Shown: positions 8,254 through 16,669, counted from the first letter of the stretch. The stretch is DNA of 64,000 bases from Avidesulfovibrio sp964369685 (GCA_964369685.1 CAYJFB010000001.1:124001-188000); one strand, 5' to 3'. Translations and numbers: made by a program. The notes: generated by a model not told the origin, from the sequence alone.

Positions 8254-8579
8254 CGCAAAAAAAAGAATGTTTTGATTCTCTACAGATCAAAAAAAGGCCT
8301 GAGTTTGTAAAAAAACAAACTCAGGCCTTTCGCTGTTTTTCTAAGATCTTGAATGTTTCTCTTGTAGAATGTCAATCTGTTGAGCCCTTTCGATTCTTCC
8401 CCAGAGAAAAGGGCAGTAATATTTTGCATGCTTTTTTTATGATTTATTGTTTTATTATAAAGGGTGCTCTTTCTTCAAACAACATGTGAGCTCACGGAAA
8501 AAGAAAAAAAAAGAACCGCCCTTTGGCAGATTGCATTTTGTACTTATTCTGGTATCGTTTTGTTCATTCCACTTTAGGC
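8254..8579 (+). other. Intergenic region between tRNA-Leu and pgsA
   Basis: It holds the tRNA terminator near its start, a second hairpin GCCCTTT/AAAGGGC (about 8380-8412), and a perfect 10-bp palindrome GTGAGCTCAC (8486-8495). TTGCAT followed after 16 bases by TATCGT (from about 8531) could be the pgsA promoter. No gene is seen. Confidence 0.45.
8293..8337 (+). terminator. Terminator after tRNA-Leu
   Basis: AAAGGCCTGAGTTTG pairs perfectly with CAAACTCAGGCCTTT (15 bp). T-runs follow within a few bases. Confidence 0.85.
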
Positions 8580-9140
8580 ATGGTGACATCGGTGAAACTG
8601 AATCTGGCCAACCAATTGACACTGGCACGCATTTTTTTTGTTGTACCTATTATTCTTTTATTACATTTTGAACGTCCAAGCACCTGTTTGGTTGCCGCTG
8701 CACTGTTTGCAGTTGCTTCTTTGACAGATTATCTTGACGGTGTTGTGGCGCGCCGTGAAAATATGGTGACCAGTTTCGGTAAATTTTTGGATCCCTTGGC
8801 AGATAAAATTCTTATTTGTTCGGTGCTGGTCATGTTTGTTGGGCTTGGTTGGATTCCTGCATGGGTTTGTATTTTGATTGTAGGGCGAGAACTGGCCGTG
8901 ACAGGCTTACGCGCTATGGCGGCTGACGAAGGGATCGTTATTGCAGCAGATAAATATGGAAAATTAAAAACTATTTTGCAAATTATAGCTATTTTACCTT
9001 TGCTCGCTCATTACCCGTTGTTTGGCATAAATCTGCAAGCCGTAGGGCTTTTTTTCTTATATTTGGCACTGATTTTGACACTTTTTTCAGGCCTTAACTA
9101 TTTTTATGCATTTTATAAAAATTGGCACAAACAAAAATAG
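8580..9140 (+). CDS. pgsA: CDP-diacylglycerol-glycerol-3-phosphate 3-phosphatidyltransferase
   Basis: PgsA makes phosphatidylglycerol phosphate, the committed step to phosphatidylglycerol and cardiolipin, in the inner membrane. The 186-residue protein opens with the typical LNLANQLTLARI. It carries the CDP-alcohol phosphotransferase signature D-G-x2-A-R-x8-G-x3-D-x3-D as DGVVARRENMVTSFGKFLDP, and has several hydrophobic segments. The ATG at 8580 is chosen because it brings the protein to normal family length; the ribosome site (AGG) is weak, and GTG at 8592 is an alternative. ftsB follows eight bases after the stop, so the two are probably co-transcribed. Confidence 0.93.
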   Translation: MVTSVKLNLANQLTLARIFFVVPIILLLHFERPSTCLVAAALFAVASLTDYLDGVVARRENMVTSFGKFLDPLADKILICSVLVMFVGLGWIPAWVCILIVGRELAVTGLRAMAADEGIVIAADKYGKLKTILQIIAILPLLAHYPLFGINLQAVGLFFLYLALILTLFSGLNYFYAFYKNWHKQK

Positions 9141-9148
9141 GAAGAAGC

Positions 9149-9478
9149 ATGAACATGAAAAAGGTGTTTCTTGCTGTAGGACTTTGGAAAACGTTGTTGG
9201 TTTTGATCATGTTGATCGTCAACACGAGCCTGATTGTGCGTCTTTTTTTTGGCGGACAAAGTTTTTGGGTCTATACGGAACTCCAAGATCGACGGGAACA
9301 GTTGCTTGCAGAAATTGACGAATATGACGAAGTCAATCGTCTTCTCAGTCGGGAAATACGCTTGTTGCAAAATGATTCAAAATATATGGAACGCGTCATT
9401 CGGGCACGTCTGAATTTTGTACGAGACAATGAAGTCTTGTATCTTTTTGAAGACAAACAACAGGCCAACATGTACTAA
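9149..9478 (+). CDS. ftsB: Cell-division protein FtsB/DivIC family
   Basis: This 109-residue bitopic protein has a short N-terminal tail, one membrane helix (about residues 10-33, LWKTLLVLIMLIVNTSLIVR) and a coiled coil with leucine/acidic heptads (LLAEIDEYDEVNRLLSREI). It ends in a short segment with the family-typical Y-x-E-R-x-I-R (YMERVIRARLNFVRDNE). FtsB/DivIC proteins bridge FtsL and FtsQ in the divisome and act in the periplasm. AGGAAG precedes the ATG. It is followed with almost no gap by the TPR gene, a common arrangement in Desulfovibrio-like genomes. Confidence 0.85.
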   Translation: MNMKKVFLAVGLWKTLLVLIMLIVNTSLIVRLFFGGQSFWVYTELQDRREQLLAEIDEYDEVNRLLSREIRLLQNDSKYMERVIRARLNFVRDNEVLYLFEDKQQANMY

Positions 9479-9499
9479 GTGAACAGGGAGTCAGCACAG

Positions 9500-10788
9500 A
9501 TGAAGGCAAAACTTGAGTGGTACGAAGAAATTTTGGCACTTGAACCCGGCTCTAAAGTCTTTTTCCCCTATGCACGTTGCTTGGTTGATGCCGGCATGAC
9601 TGAGCGTGCGCTTCATGTCCTTCAGCAAGGGGTGGAGTTGCATCCCGAATATGTCGAAGCTCGTATTTTTTTGACACACCTGCTTTATACCGTTGAAGCA
9701 CACGATAAATATACCGAAGAACTTGAACATATCATTGAGATGCTCACAAAATATCCGGGATTTTGGGATGCATGGAGCAAGCATGTGCCGGCAAACGACG
9801 ATACGGCACTGGTTTTGCAACTTTTGGCCAGCTCTTTACGTAACGGCGGTATTCGTTTGATCGATCTCTTGCAAAAAGGTTTGACAGGTGTTGAATCTTC
9901 TGCAAAGCCGTGTGCGTGTGCAAGTGATACAGGCTCTGTCTCTGTACCCCTTGTTACATCACAATCCGAAGAATCTGAATCTGTGACAAATGATATTTCA
10001 ACCTCGTATGTGGCAACCCCTGTTGTTGAAGAAGCTGTTGTTGACGTGCCTGCCGTTGAAGACTTTGCCGCGACAGAAACACCTGTCGCTGAAGTGTCGG
10101 GTGTTGTTGAAGACGCTTCCTTTGGTGAAGAGGCGTCTTCTCTCGAACATGAAGACGCTTTTGCCGCTGAACCCAATGTCGTTACCGATGACGATGCGGA
10201 TGCCNNNNNNNNNNNNNNNNNNNNNNNNNNNNNNNNNNNNNNNNNNNNNNNNNNNNNNNNNNNNNNNNNNNNNNNNNNNNNNNNNNNNNNNNNNNNNNNN
10301 NNNNTGAAGACGCTTTTGCCGCTGAACCCAATGTCGTTACCGATGACGATGCGGATGCCATCTCTTTTGATGCTGATGAAACCGAAGCCTCACCTTCGTT
10401 ATGTACACGTTCCATGGCTGAAATTTTAACAGATCAAGGTGACCTGCAAGGTGCTATGGACATCTATGGGCAGTTGCTCGCGCGAGCTGTCGGTGACGAA
10501 GCCGCAGAGATCCAAAAATGCGTTGATGCCTTACAACAGCAAATGGAAAAAGAAGGCATCGGTGGAGCGAATAACGCTAAACAAGACCTTGTCATAACGT
10601 CTGAAAAAACAGAAAAAAAAGCTGTTTCCGCAAAAAAAACTGTTGTTGAAGAACGTCCTGCCGATGTTGAGGAATCGCTTCCTCCGGTAGAAGAGCAACC
10701 CGAAGAAAACACGTCAGAAAACAATGGTGAACTTGTTTCTATTTTAGAAAACTTGGCTGATCGCCTCGAAAAACGGGCTCAAGGGTAG
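9500..10788 (+). CDS. TPR-repeat protein, interrupted by an assembly gap
   Basis: The N-terminal part (MKAKLEWYEEILALEPGSKVF and on) is a tetratricopeptide array. A long acidic Val/Glu/Ala-rich region follows, then a further TPR (MAEILTDQGDLQGAMDIYGQ, from 10414) and a Lys/Glu-rich tail. A 100-N gap (10205-10304) interrupts the acidic region. The flanks read the same peptide, EDAFAAEPNVVTDDDADA, in frames that do not match across exactly 100 bases, so the gap length is a placeholder and this is one gene, not two. The ATG at 9500 has GGGAG upstream; an in-frame GTG at 9479 is possible. The partner of the TPR domain is unknown. Confidence 0.75.
10150..10359 (+). repeat. Tandem repeat spanning the assembly gap
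   Basis: The 55 bases at 10150-10204 are identical to the 55 at 10305-10359, immediately on both sides of the N-run. The unit begins TGAAGACGCTTTTGCCGC and ends GATGCGGATGCC. The assembler evidently broke on a repeat inside the TPR gene; the true copy number is unknown. Confidence 0.85.
10205..10304. other. Assembly gap (100 N)
   Basis: One hundred consecutive N characters, a conventional placeholder length, inside the TPR gene. Confidence 1.
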
Positions 10789-10805
10789 TCGATTACTGTT
10801 TATAG

Positions 10806-10844
10806 AAATCCACGTTGGGCAGAAGACGCTCGGCGTGGATTTTT
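10806..10844 (+). terminator. Terminator of the pgsA-ftsB-TPR unit
   Basis: AAATCCACG pairs with CGTGGATTT around a 19-nt loop, followed by TT. It sits 17 bases after the TPR gene stop. Confidence 0.75.
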
Positions 10845-10912
10845 CAATGTTTATTACATGACCGGACAATGGTTGTCATGTATAATGCTGATTGCAATTG
10901 GAGTGTTGTATC

Positions 10913-11863
10913 GTGTTTTTCTTTAACCGTATATTGATTATGCTTTTTTGTTTATTTTTGCAGGGCTGTGCTGACAATCCGCTCGGTCAGTCTTGGGAGC
11001 ATACAAAAAGTTTTTATTATTCGCATATAAATAGGCCGGCAACGATTAATTATGATAATAGAGAACAGTTGCAACAAGCTCAAAGTGTGTTGGCTTCACA
11101 GCTTCAACCGTTTGATGATGTCTTGCGTCAACTGGAACGGCATCTTGAAAAATTGGATCGCGGTGTGTCGCCTGAAGACGTGAGAGTGTTGTTTGCACGT
11201 TTTCCGTGGCTTTCCGGTGTTCAACTCTTGCATGCCGACGGAACAGTCTTGGCTCAGGAGCCGGAATATTCACTGAAAGAGCTTGATTTTACACCGATGC
11301 TTGACTTGCGCGGACAAGACGGACAAGAACGTTCATTGCGTGCCTTTGTCCAAGATACTCCACTTGGTGCAGAAACGGCCTTGGCCGTACCTGTATTTCG
11401 CGGAGCGGAATTTATGGCATTGCTCATCGTGCATTTTGATATGAGTGCACTTGTGCCTGTGATGAACGATCCCGATCAAAGTATTGTTTTAGCCGGTGAT
11501 CATGTTTTGTGGTCCGGAGATTTTGATGTTTCCACAACGCCGTTGGCGCAAATGGATTGGAAAAAAACTTTGCGCAATTCCGTAACAGGTGACGTAAAGG
11601 ACGATGCCAATCAACACTTCTTGTGGACCTCGCGCTATTTGGGCACTGTGCCCTTGGTGTTTGCTGTTCCCGTGGCCTCAAGTTTGCCAACAACAACCGC
11701 CGTTACCATGGAAGCCGATATGTCTGAAAGGGATAATCTCACTTCCGTGACGACAACGCCTCTCTCAGAAGCTGAAAACGCTCCTGCTACAGAAAGCAAC
11801 CTCTCAGGAACGGAAACAGTCCTGTTGCCTACTGAAGAGACTGCCGTTCAAGTGCTTGAATAA
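10913..11863 (+). CDS. Predicted lipoprotein with a PDC/Cache-like periplasmic domain
   Basis: The 316-residue product starts at a GTG (10913, with GGAG about 10 bases upstream). It has a hydrophobic signal ending in the lipobox FLQGC, so it is probably a lipoprotein. The middle (about residues 60-240) alternates helices and strands like a PDC/Cache sensor (FPWLSGVQLLHADGTVLAQE, then AVPVFRGAEFMALLIVHFDM). The last 60 residues are Thr/Ser/Glu-rich and look disordered. No enzymatic motif is seen. It could be a ligand sensor or accessory lipoprotein; I do not recognise a named family. fbp follows after 54 bases. Confidence 0.6.
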   Translation: MFFFNRILIMLFCLFLQGCADNPLGQSWEHTKSFYYSHINRPATINYDNREQLQQAQSVLASQLQPFDDVLRQLERHLEKLDRGVSPEDVRVLFARFPWLSGVQLLHADGTVLAQEPEYSLKELDFTPMLDLRGQDGQERSLRAFVQDTPLGAETALAVPVFRGAEFMALLIVHFDMSALVPVMNDPDQSIVLAGDHVLWSGDFDVSTTPLAQMDWKKTLRNSVTGDVKDDANQHFLWTSRYLGTVPLVFAVPVASSLPTTTAVTMEADMSERDNLTSVTTTPLSEAENAPATESNLSGTETVLLPTEETAVQVLE

Positions 11864-11917
11864 TAATGTAATGACGCTTTTTTATTAAAAACCACAATAT
11901 CGTAAAAAGGTACTTGC

Positions 11918-12934
11918 ATGCCAAACAACACTACAGAAGTTACCGTTACCGAACACCTTTTATTGCAACAACAACGTGCTCCCAAAGCCACCGGCCATTT
12001 TACCGCTCTATTCCATGATTTAGTCCTTTCAGCCAAGATTATTGATCGCAGTGTGGCTAAGGCCGGATTATTAGATGTGCTTGGGGGGACGGGTGCTGTC
12101 AATGTTCAAGGGGAAAAGGTTCAAAAGCTGGATGAATTCGCCAACGATGTGATGCTTTATCGGATGGAGCGTTCGGGCGTACTTTGTGCTATGGCTTCAG
12201 AAGAGAATGCTGATTTTGTTCCTATTACGGCGGCTTTTCAGCGTGGCAATTATATATTGATTTTTGATCCGTTGGACGGTTCTTCCAATATTGACGTGAA
12301 TATCAATGTTGGGACTATTTTTTCTATTATACGTCGAGAACGCGGACGTACAGGTGATGTGGAACTTGAAGAACTGTTGCGCCCGGGCGTTGAACAGGTT
12401 GCTGCCGGATATTTTCTTTACGGCCCATCTTGTATGTTGGTGTATTCCACAGGCCAAGGGGTTCATGGCTTTACGCTTGATCCCAGTGTGGGCGAATTTT
12501 TGCTTTCTCATCCTGATATGCAAATTCCTGAAGAAGGCAATATTTATTCGGTCAATGAAGGCAATTGGCGTGCTTGGGATGATGCAACCAAAAAAGCTGT
12601 CAATTATTTTAAAGAGCCGACAGAAACACGCGACGCTTGTTCGGGACGGTATGTGGGTTCTCTGGTGGCCGATTTCCATCGTACATTAATTTATGGCGGT
12701 ATTTATATGTATCCGCCCGATAGCCGTGAGGGCAAGGCGCGGGGGAAACTTCGCTATTTGTGTGAAGCCGCACCCTTGGCTTTTGTGGCTGAAAATGCAG
12801 GCGGTGCCGCTTCAGACGGCATCACTCGTATTCTTGATATAAAACCGACAGAGCTGCACGAACGCGTACCGCTCTTCATCGGCTCAAAAAAAGACGTTGA
12901 AAAGGTCAACAGCATTTATGCCGAAGTGCGTTAA
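11918..12934 (+). CDS. fbp: Fructose-1,6-bisphosphatase, class I
   Basis: It hydrolyses fructose-1,6-bisphosphate to fructose-6-phosphate in gluconeogenesis, in the cytoplasm. The 338-residue length is normal for class I. The metal-binding motif is intact as FDPLDGSSNIDVNINVGTIF, preceded by the acidic ASEEN loop, and the substrate region KPTELHERVPLFIGS closes the protein. AAGG lies upstream of the ATG. A strong terminator follows, so it is last in its unit. Confidence 0.96.
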   Translation: MPNNTTEVTVTEHLLLQQQRAPKATGHFTALFHDLVLSAKIIDRSVAKAGLLDVLGGTGAVNVQGEKVQKLDEFANDVMLYRMERSGVLCAMASEENADFVPITAAFQRGNYILIFDPLDGSSNIDVNINVGTIFSIIRRERGRTGDVELEELLRPGVEQVAAGYFLYGPSCMLVYSTGQGVHGFTLDPSVGEFLLSHPDMQIPEEGNIYSVNEGNWRAWDDATKKAVNYFKEPTETRDACSGRYVGSLVADFHRTLIYGGIYMYPPDSREGKARGKLRYLCEAAPLAFVAENAGGAASDGITRILDIKPTELHERVPLFIGSKKDVEKVNSIYAEVR

Positions 12935-13000
12935 GCGTGTTCTTTTTTTGAGGAGAAGATTCCATAAAGTCATTTATAAAATAAAATAAGTTTTTATTTT

Positions 13001-13035
13001 AAGGTGTTATATTGAAACATATAACACCTTTTTCT
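13001..13035 (+). terminator. Terminator after fbp
   Basis: AAGGTGTTATAT pairs perfectly with ATATAACACCTT over a 6-nt loop, followed by TTTC and more T. Confidence 0.85.
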
Positions 13036-13185
13036 TTATGTATCGGCGTTTTGATCGCTTCAGAATGCATTTTGAATCGGGGAGCCGTAATGAAACCCAT
13101 AATCCATTGAAATATTCTGGGTTCTCATCGTTGAGATGATGCTTCTCCGACATAAAGCACAGGCACATCATGAAAGGGCTTTTTA

Positions 13186-13205
13186 AAAATTGCATGTGCA
13201 ATTTT
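13186..13205. promoter_or_regulatory. Perfect 20-bp palindrome upstream of the ABM/Ada island
   Basis: AAAATTGCATGTGCAATTTT has 9-bp arms and a 2-base centre, 61 bases before the first monooxygenase gene. A TATATA box (about 13232-13237) lies between, so the palindrome fits an operator near a -35 region. The loop is too short for a terminator. Confidence 0.55.
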
Positions 13206-13266
13206 CGGAAGAAATATATCTTGTGAATAGGTATATATTCCCGAATCACATAGAGGAGAAAAGACT

Positions 13267-13620
13267 ATGAACAAATCCATTACAATTTTTGAAGTCACCC
13301 CCAAAAAAGACGGTGCAGAGGGTATGTTTCAAAACGTAGAAAAGGCATTGCCCCATGTGGTGAATGCGCCGGGTTTTATATCTGTAGAACCGTTTACAAG
13401 CCTTGCCAATGAAGGCAAATATTGTTTTCTTTGTGTCTTTGAAAGTGAAGAAGCTGCAGCACAGTGGCGTAACGTGGCAGAGCATCGTGCCGTGCAACAA
13501 GATGGACATGATAATCTCTTTGAAAAGTACAAAATAACAGTAACGTCTGTAGTCCGTGAATACACAAACCAAGACAGAACACATGCGCCTGCTGACTCCA
13601 ACGAATATTTCACTCAGTAA
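13267..13620 (+). CDS. ABM-domain putative quinol monooxygenase (copy 1)
   Basis: This 117-residue protein belongs to the antibiotic-biosynthesis-monooxygenase (ABM) dimeric alpha/beta-barrel fold, related to YgiN and heme-degrading IsdG-type proteins. The tell-tale stretches are FEVTPKKDGAEGMF, PGFISVEPFTSL, FESEEAAAQWRNVAEHRA and YKITVTSVVREY. GAGGAG precedes the ATG. It resembles the gene at 14905 closely in layout (ESEEA-x2-RWRN-x-AEHR, KIT-x-SVVREY) and lies upstream of adaA with a hairpin between. The substrate is unknown; the fold does not tell enzymes from binding proteins. Confidence 0.75.
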   Translation: MNKSITIFEVTPKKDGAEGMFQNVEKALPHVVNAPGFISVEPFTSLANEGKYCFLCVFESEEAAAQWRNVAEHRAVQQDGHDNLFEKYKITVTSVVREYTNQDRTHAPADSNEYFTQ

Positions 13621-13630
13621 TAAGTGCTAT

Positions 13631-13668
13631 ATAGCCTATATGTATGATAAAACTATAAAATAGGCTAT
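13631..13668 (+). terminator. Hairpin after ABM copy 1
   Basis: ATAGCCTAT pairs with ATAGGCTAT over a 20-nt loop, followed by GTTTTG, ten bases after the stop. It is a weak terminator candidate. Confidence 0.4.
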
Positions 13669-13743
13669 GTTTTGATAGGGAGAAAGACCATATACTCTCA
13701 AGAGTTTGAAATACAAAAAGAAATGTTTGTGCTTTATGAAGAT

Positions 13744-13776
13744 GGGTATAAGGGGTGTGTTTCAGCCCTTATACCC
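13744..13776 (+). promoter_or_regulatory. Perfect 11-bp inverted repeat upstream of adaA
   Basis: GGGTATAAGGG (13744-13754) and CCCTTATACCC (13766-13776) are exact complements. The stem is stable but only a loose T-stretch follows (AATCTTTTG). It may be an attenuator or operator in the adaA leader. Confidence 0.5.
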
Positions 13777-13893
13777 GGCTACAATCTTTTGCTTGGGGTA
13801 CGGAGTCCATATTCTTTATCTGCAAATATACGAACCTCTACGGGTGCGTAAAGAAAGAAAAATACTCATTCAATCTATGAAAAGGAAAGAGGC

Positions 13894-14439
13894 ATGACGC
13901 TTGATGAGATGTATGAAGCCGTGCTTGAAAATAATCACAGCTATGATAGCGTGTTTTTTTATGCGGTTAAATCAACGGGTATTTACTGTAGACCTTCGTG
14001 CAAATCAAAAACACCCAAAAGGGAAAATGTAGAATTTTTTTCACACGCCCACGAAGCGCGGACAGCAGGCTATAGGCCATGCAAGAGGTGCCGCAGTGAT
14101 TTGCTTGACTATAAACCCATGCAAGATATGGCAAAAAAGCTTAAACAACTCATTGATGCCAGTTTTTCTGAAGCCGCAAATGTGTCTGAAAAAATGGATA
14201 GCCTTGGTTTATCTCGCAAGCGCATGGTGGAGATTTTCAAAGAAGAATACGGCATAACTCCCAGTCAATATATGAATACTTTGCGCTATGAAGAGGCAAA
14301 AAAACTGCTGATTCAAAACAATAATGAAATTATAGAGATAGCCTGTTTGGTGGGCTTTGGAAGCTTATCGGCATTTTATAAATTCTTTAAGGAAAGAGCC
14401 GGTGTGTCACCGGCAGCGTATAGAAATGAAAGGATATAA
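13894..14439 (+). CDS. adaA: AdaA-type methylphosphotriester-DNA methyltransferase / AraC-family activator
   Basis: The N-terminal domain repairs methylphosphotriesters by transferring the methyl group to a zinc-bound cysteine; the C-terminal domain is an AraC-type helix-turn-helix. The four zinc cysteines are seen at residues 32, 36, 63 and 66 (YCRPSCKSKTPKR, then RPCKRCRSD). The AraC part carries the classic GFGSLSAFYKFFKERAGVSPAAYR end. At 181 residues it lacks the alkylguanine domain of E. coli Ada, which is the separate gene downstream, as in Bacillus adaA/adaB. Ribosome site AGGAAAGAGG. Methylated Ada proteins activate their own operon, which is likely here. Confidence 0.92.
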   Translation: MTLDEMYEAVLENNHSYDSVFFYAVKSTGIYCRPSCKSKTPKRENVEFFSHAHEARTAGYRPCKRCRSDLLDYKPMQDMAKKLKQLIDASFSEAANVSEKMDSLGLSRKRMVEIFKEEYGITPSQYMNTLRYEEAKKLLIQNNNEIIEIACLVGFGSLSAFYKFFKERAGVSPAAYRNERI

Positions 14440-14443
14440 TCTT

Positions 14444-14908
14444 ATGCACGGTTTTGCCATATATGAAAATCAATTTGGCTTTTTTAACATTGCCTACGAG
14501 GGTGAATACATCGTGTTTTTCAAGAAGATGCATGATGCAGTGATACAGGATTTTGGCACAAAAACACCCTTGACAGATCGTGTTTACGAGCAATTCTGCG
14601 AATATATTGCCGGTAAAAGAAAACGTTTTGACGTGCTCTACAAGCTTAACGGCACAGATTTTCAAAAGAAAGTATGGCAAGCTTTGTGTTCTATTCCATA
14701 TGGAGAAACTCGCACGTATAAGGATATCGCTCTTGCCGTTGGAAATGGTAAAGCCTGTCGTGCCGTAGGCTTGGCCAACAATAAAAACCCTATTACGGTT
14801 ATTGTGCCTTGCCATAGAGTTATAGGAAGTTCTGGAAAGTTGGTGGGCTATGCCGGCGGCCTTGAGATGAAGCAATGTCTACTGAATATGGAGCAGAAAC
14901 ATAAATGA
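14444..14908 (+). CDS. ogt: Methylated-DNA-[protein]-cysteine S-methyltransferase
   Basis: A suicide repair protein that removes methyl groups from O6-methylguanine. The 154-residue protein has the active-site block IVPCHRVIG with the acceptor cysteine, the DNA-binding wing IPYGETRTYKDIA, and the ending YAGGLEMKQCLLNMEQ. AAAGGA precedes the ATG at 14444, which I prefer to the in-frame ATG at 14426 lying inside adaA. It starts four bases after the adaA stop and overlaps the next gene by ATGA, so the three are one operon. It corresponds to Bacillus adaB. Confidence 0.93.
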   Translation: MHGFAIYENQFGFFNIAYEGEYIVFFKKMHDAVIQDFGTKTPLTDRVYEQFCEYIAGKRKRFDVLYKLNGTDFQKKVWQALCSIPYGETRTYKDIALAVGNGKACRAVGLANNKNPITVIVPCHRVIGSSGKLVGYAGGLEMKQCLLNMEQKHK

Positions 14909-15207
14909 GTAAATATATTGTGCTCTTTGAGGTTGTTCCATCGAAAGAGGGTAAGGCCAAATATTTAGAGCTTGCTGCTCTGTTGAAACCCATGCTCGAA
15001 GGCTTTGAAGGTTTTCTACATATGGAGCGATTCCAAAGTTTGCATGACGAAAACAAGGTACTCTCCATGAATGTATGGGAAAGCGAAGAAGCGATGGATC
15101 GCTGGCGGAATACGGCAGAGCACAGAATGAGCCAGTTACAAGGGAAGACACAACTTTTTGAAAGCTATAAAATTACAATTCTGTCCGTTGTTCGGGAATA
15201 TATGTAA
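14905..15207 (+). CDS. ABM-domain putative quinol monooxygenase (copy 2)
   Basis: A 100-residue paralogue of the protein at 13267, with the same ABM dimeric alpha/beta-barrel motifs (FEVVPSKEGKAKYL, WESEEAMDRWRNTAEHRMS, YKITILSVVREYM). Its ATG overlaps the ogt stop (ATGA), so it is translationally coupled to the alkylation-repair genes. ABM proteins that act on quinones or aldehydes have been linked to oxidative stress in other bacteria. A role in dealing with an electrophile that also alkylates DNA is my inference. Confidence 0.75.
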   Translation: MSKYIVLFEVVPSKEGKAKYLELAALLKPMLEGFEGFLHMERFQSLHDENKVLSMNVWESEEAMDRWRNTAEHRMSQLQGKTQLFESYKITILSVVREYM

Positions 15208-15589
15208 ATCTTCCTGCGTTCGTGTTACTTCCGTACTGTAAGCGTATGCTTTGCCATCGGCGGCTTCAAGAGCGGCTCTTATGATCACTTTTGAGGTGTT
15301 TTTTTATTTGATTAAATTTCTTAAAATGTAAGAATGGCTTTGGTTGACACTGTCTTGTCTATAGCATATAGCGATTTTTGTAAAAAACAAGACGGGTTCA
15401 TTTTTTTTCGATATAACATCATGTTATGTAATATATCTGTGGACTTTTCTTGGGGGAATCTTCGCTTCCCCGGAAAAAAGAACAGTCAATCTAAAAGGCT
15501 ATAATTGTTATAGGCTTGCAAAAATGTGCTTGTTCTTGTTGCGAAAGATCGTATCAACGTTTTTTTAAAGAAAAAAGATTTGTGAAAGT
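15208..15589 (+). other. Intergenic region before tsaD with promoter and palindrome
   Basis: No gene is seen. A promoter-like TTGACA (15344-15349), 17 bases, TATAGC (15367-15372) points toward tsaD. A perfect palindrome ATAACAT-C-ATGTTAT lies at 15413-15427, 41 bases after the -10. A G/C hairpin GGGGAA/TTCCCC (15453-15471) followed by GGAAAAAAG could be a leader attenuator. The leader from this promoter to tsaD would be about 210 nt. Confidence 0.45.
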
Positions 15590-16669
15590 ATGTTGTGTTT
15601 AGGTATCGAGTCTTCATGTGACGAAACGGCTTTGGCTTTAGTGAAAGACGGCAAACTCTTGGATGCCGTTGTTGCCAGTCAGGCAGATGTCCACGCGCTT
15701 TTTGGAGGCGTGGTGCCTGAGCTTGCGTCGCGTGAACATTATCGCTTTATCGGTGCGTTGTATGATGAATTGATGCAACGCAACGATTTGTCCTTGGACG
15801 ATGTAGACAGTATCGCAGTAACACGCGGTCCCGGGTTACTCGGTGCGTTACTTGTTGGGGTGGCGTTTGCCAAAGGTTTGGCTTTTGGTGGAAACAAAGT
15901 GCTCATCGGTGTCGATCATTTGCAGGCACACCTTTTGGTCACAGGGTTGACAAACCCTTTGACATACCCTGCTTTGGGGCTGTTGGTGTCCGGAGGTCAT
16001 ACACATATTTATCGTATTGATGACCCGCTTTCATTTACCTTATTAGGTAAAACGCTTGACGATGCGGCAGGCGAAGCCTGTGATAAATTTGCAAAATTGC
16101 TTGGTTTACCATACCCGGGCGGCGCAATCCTTGATCGTTTGGCACAACAAGGGACAGCTGAACCCAAACGTTTTCCTCGCCCTTATACCAAAAATAAAAC
16201 GCTTGATTTTAGCTTTAGCGGGTTAAAAACAGCCGCCGCAACATGGCTTCATCAGTATCCTGAAGTAGTCATAAACGGACAGCATGTACGCCGTGATGGT
16301 GAAGCGTGTGCCACACAGGCTTTGAAAGACGTGTGTGCGTCATATCTTTATGCAGTCGCAGACACCTTGCGCATAAAACTTGAACAAGCCGTTGCCATTG
16401 ACAAACAAGCATATCCTTTGAATCCTGTAAAAAGTTTGGTTCTTGCAGGCGGTGTTGCCGCAAACAGTCAGGTGCGCTTACAACTCACAGCCTTGGCGCA
16501 AAAGCTTGATCTGCCGTTGTTGATACCGCCTCCGAAGCATTGTACAGACAACGCCGTTATGATTGCGTATACGGGGTTTTTGTGGACACAACATGCTCGA
16601 CAACACGATCTTGCACTGTCTGCCATTCCAAGAGGACAACACGTGCCCATAGATTTTAAAACTTTTTAA
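15590..16669 (+). CDS. tsaD: tRNA N6-adenosine threonylcarbamoyltransferase
   Basis: TsaD transfers the threonylcarbamoyl group to A37 of tRNAs that read ANN codons, working with TsaB and TsaE in the cytoplasm. The 359-residue protein starts LGIESSCDETALALV. It has the metal-site HxxxH (REHYRFI, then DHLQAHL) and the ASKHA signatures GLLVSGGHT and LVLAGGVAANSQVR, and ends in the usual CTDNAVMIAYTG block. It is monocistronic. The ribosome site is weak (GAAAG). Confidence 0.96.
   Translation: MLCLGIESSCDETALALVKDGKLLDAVVASQADVHALFGGVVPELASREHYRFIGALYDELMQRNDLSLDDVDSIAVTRGPGLLGALLVGVAFAKGLAFGGNKVLIGVDHLQAHLLVTGLTNPLTYPALGLLVSGGHTHIYRIDDPLSFTLLGKTLDDAAGEACDKFAKLLGLPYPGGAILDRLAQQGTAEPKRFPRPYTKNKTLDFSFSGLKTAAATWLHQYPEVVINGQHVRRDGEACATQALKDVCASYLYAVADTLRIKLEQAVAIDKQAYPLNPVKSLVLAGGVAANSQVRLQLTALAQKLDLPLLIPPPKHCTDNAVMIAYTGFLWTQHARQHDLALSAIPRGQHVPIDFKTF

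Noticed and set aside
13706..13897. 63-codon ORF between ABM copy 1 and adaA
   Set aside because: It has no ribosome site, contains a perfect hairpin, and its composition (many K, Y, I and C) looks like translated AT-rich leader.
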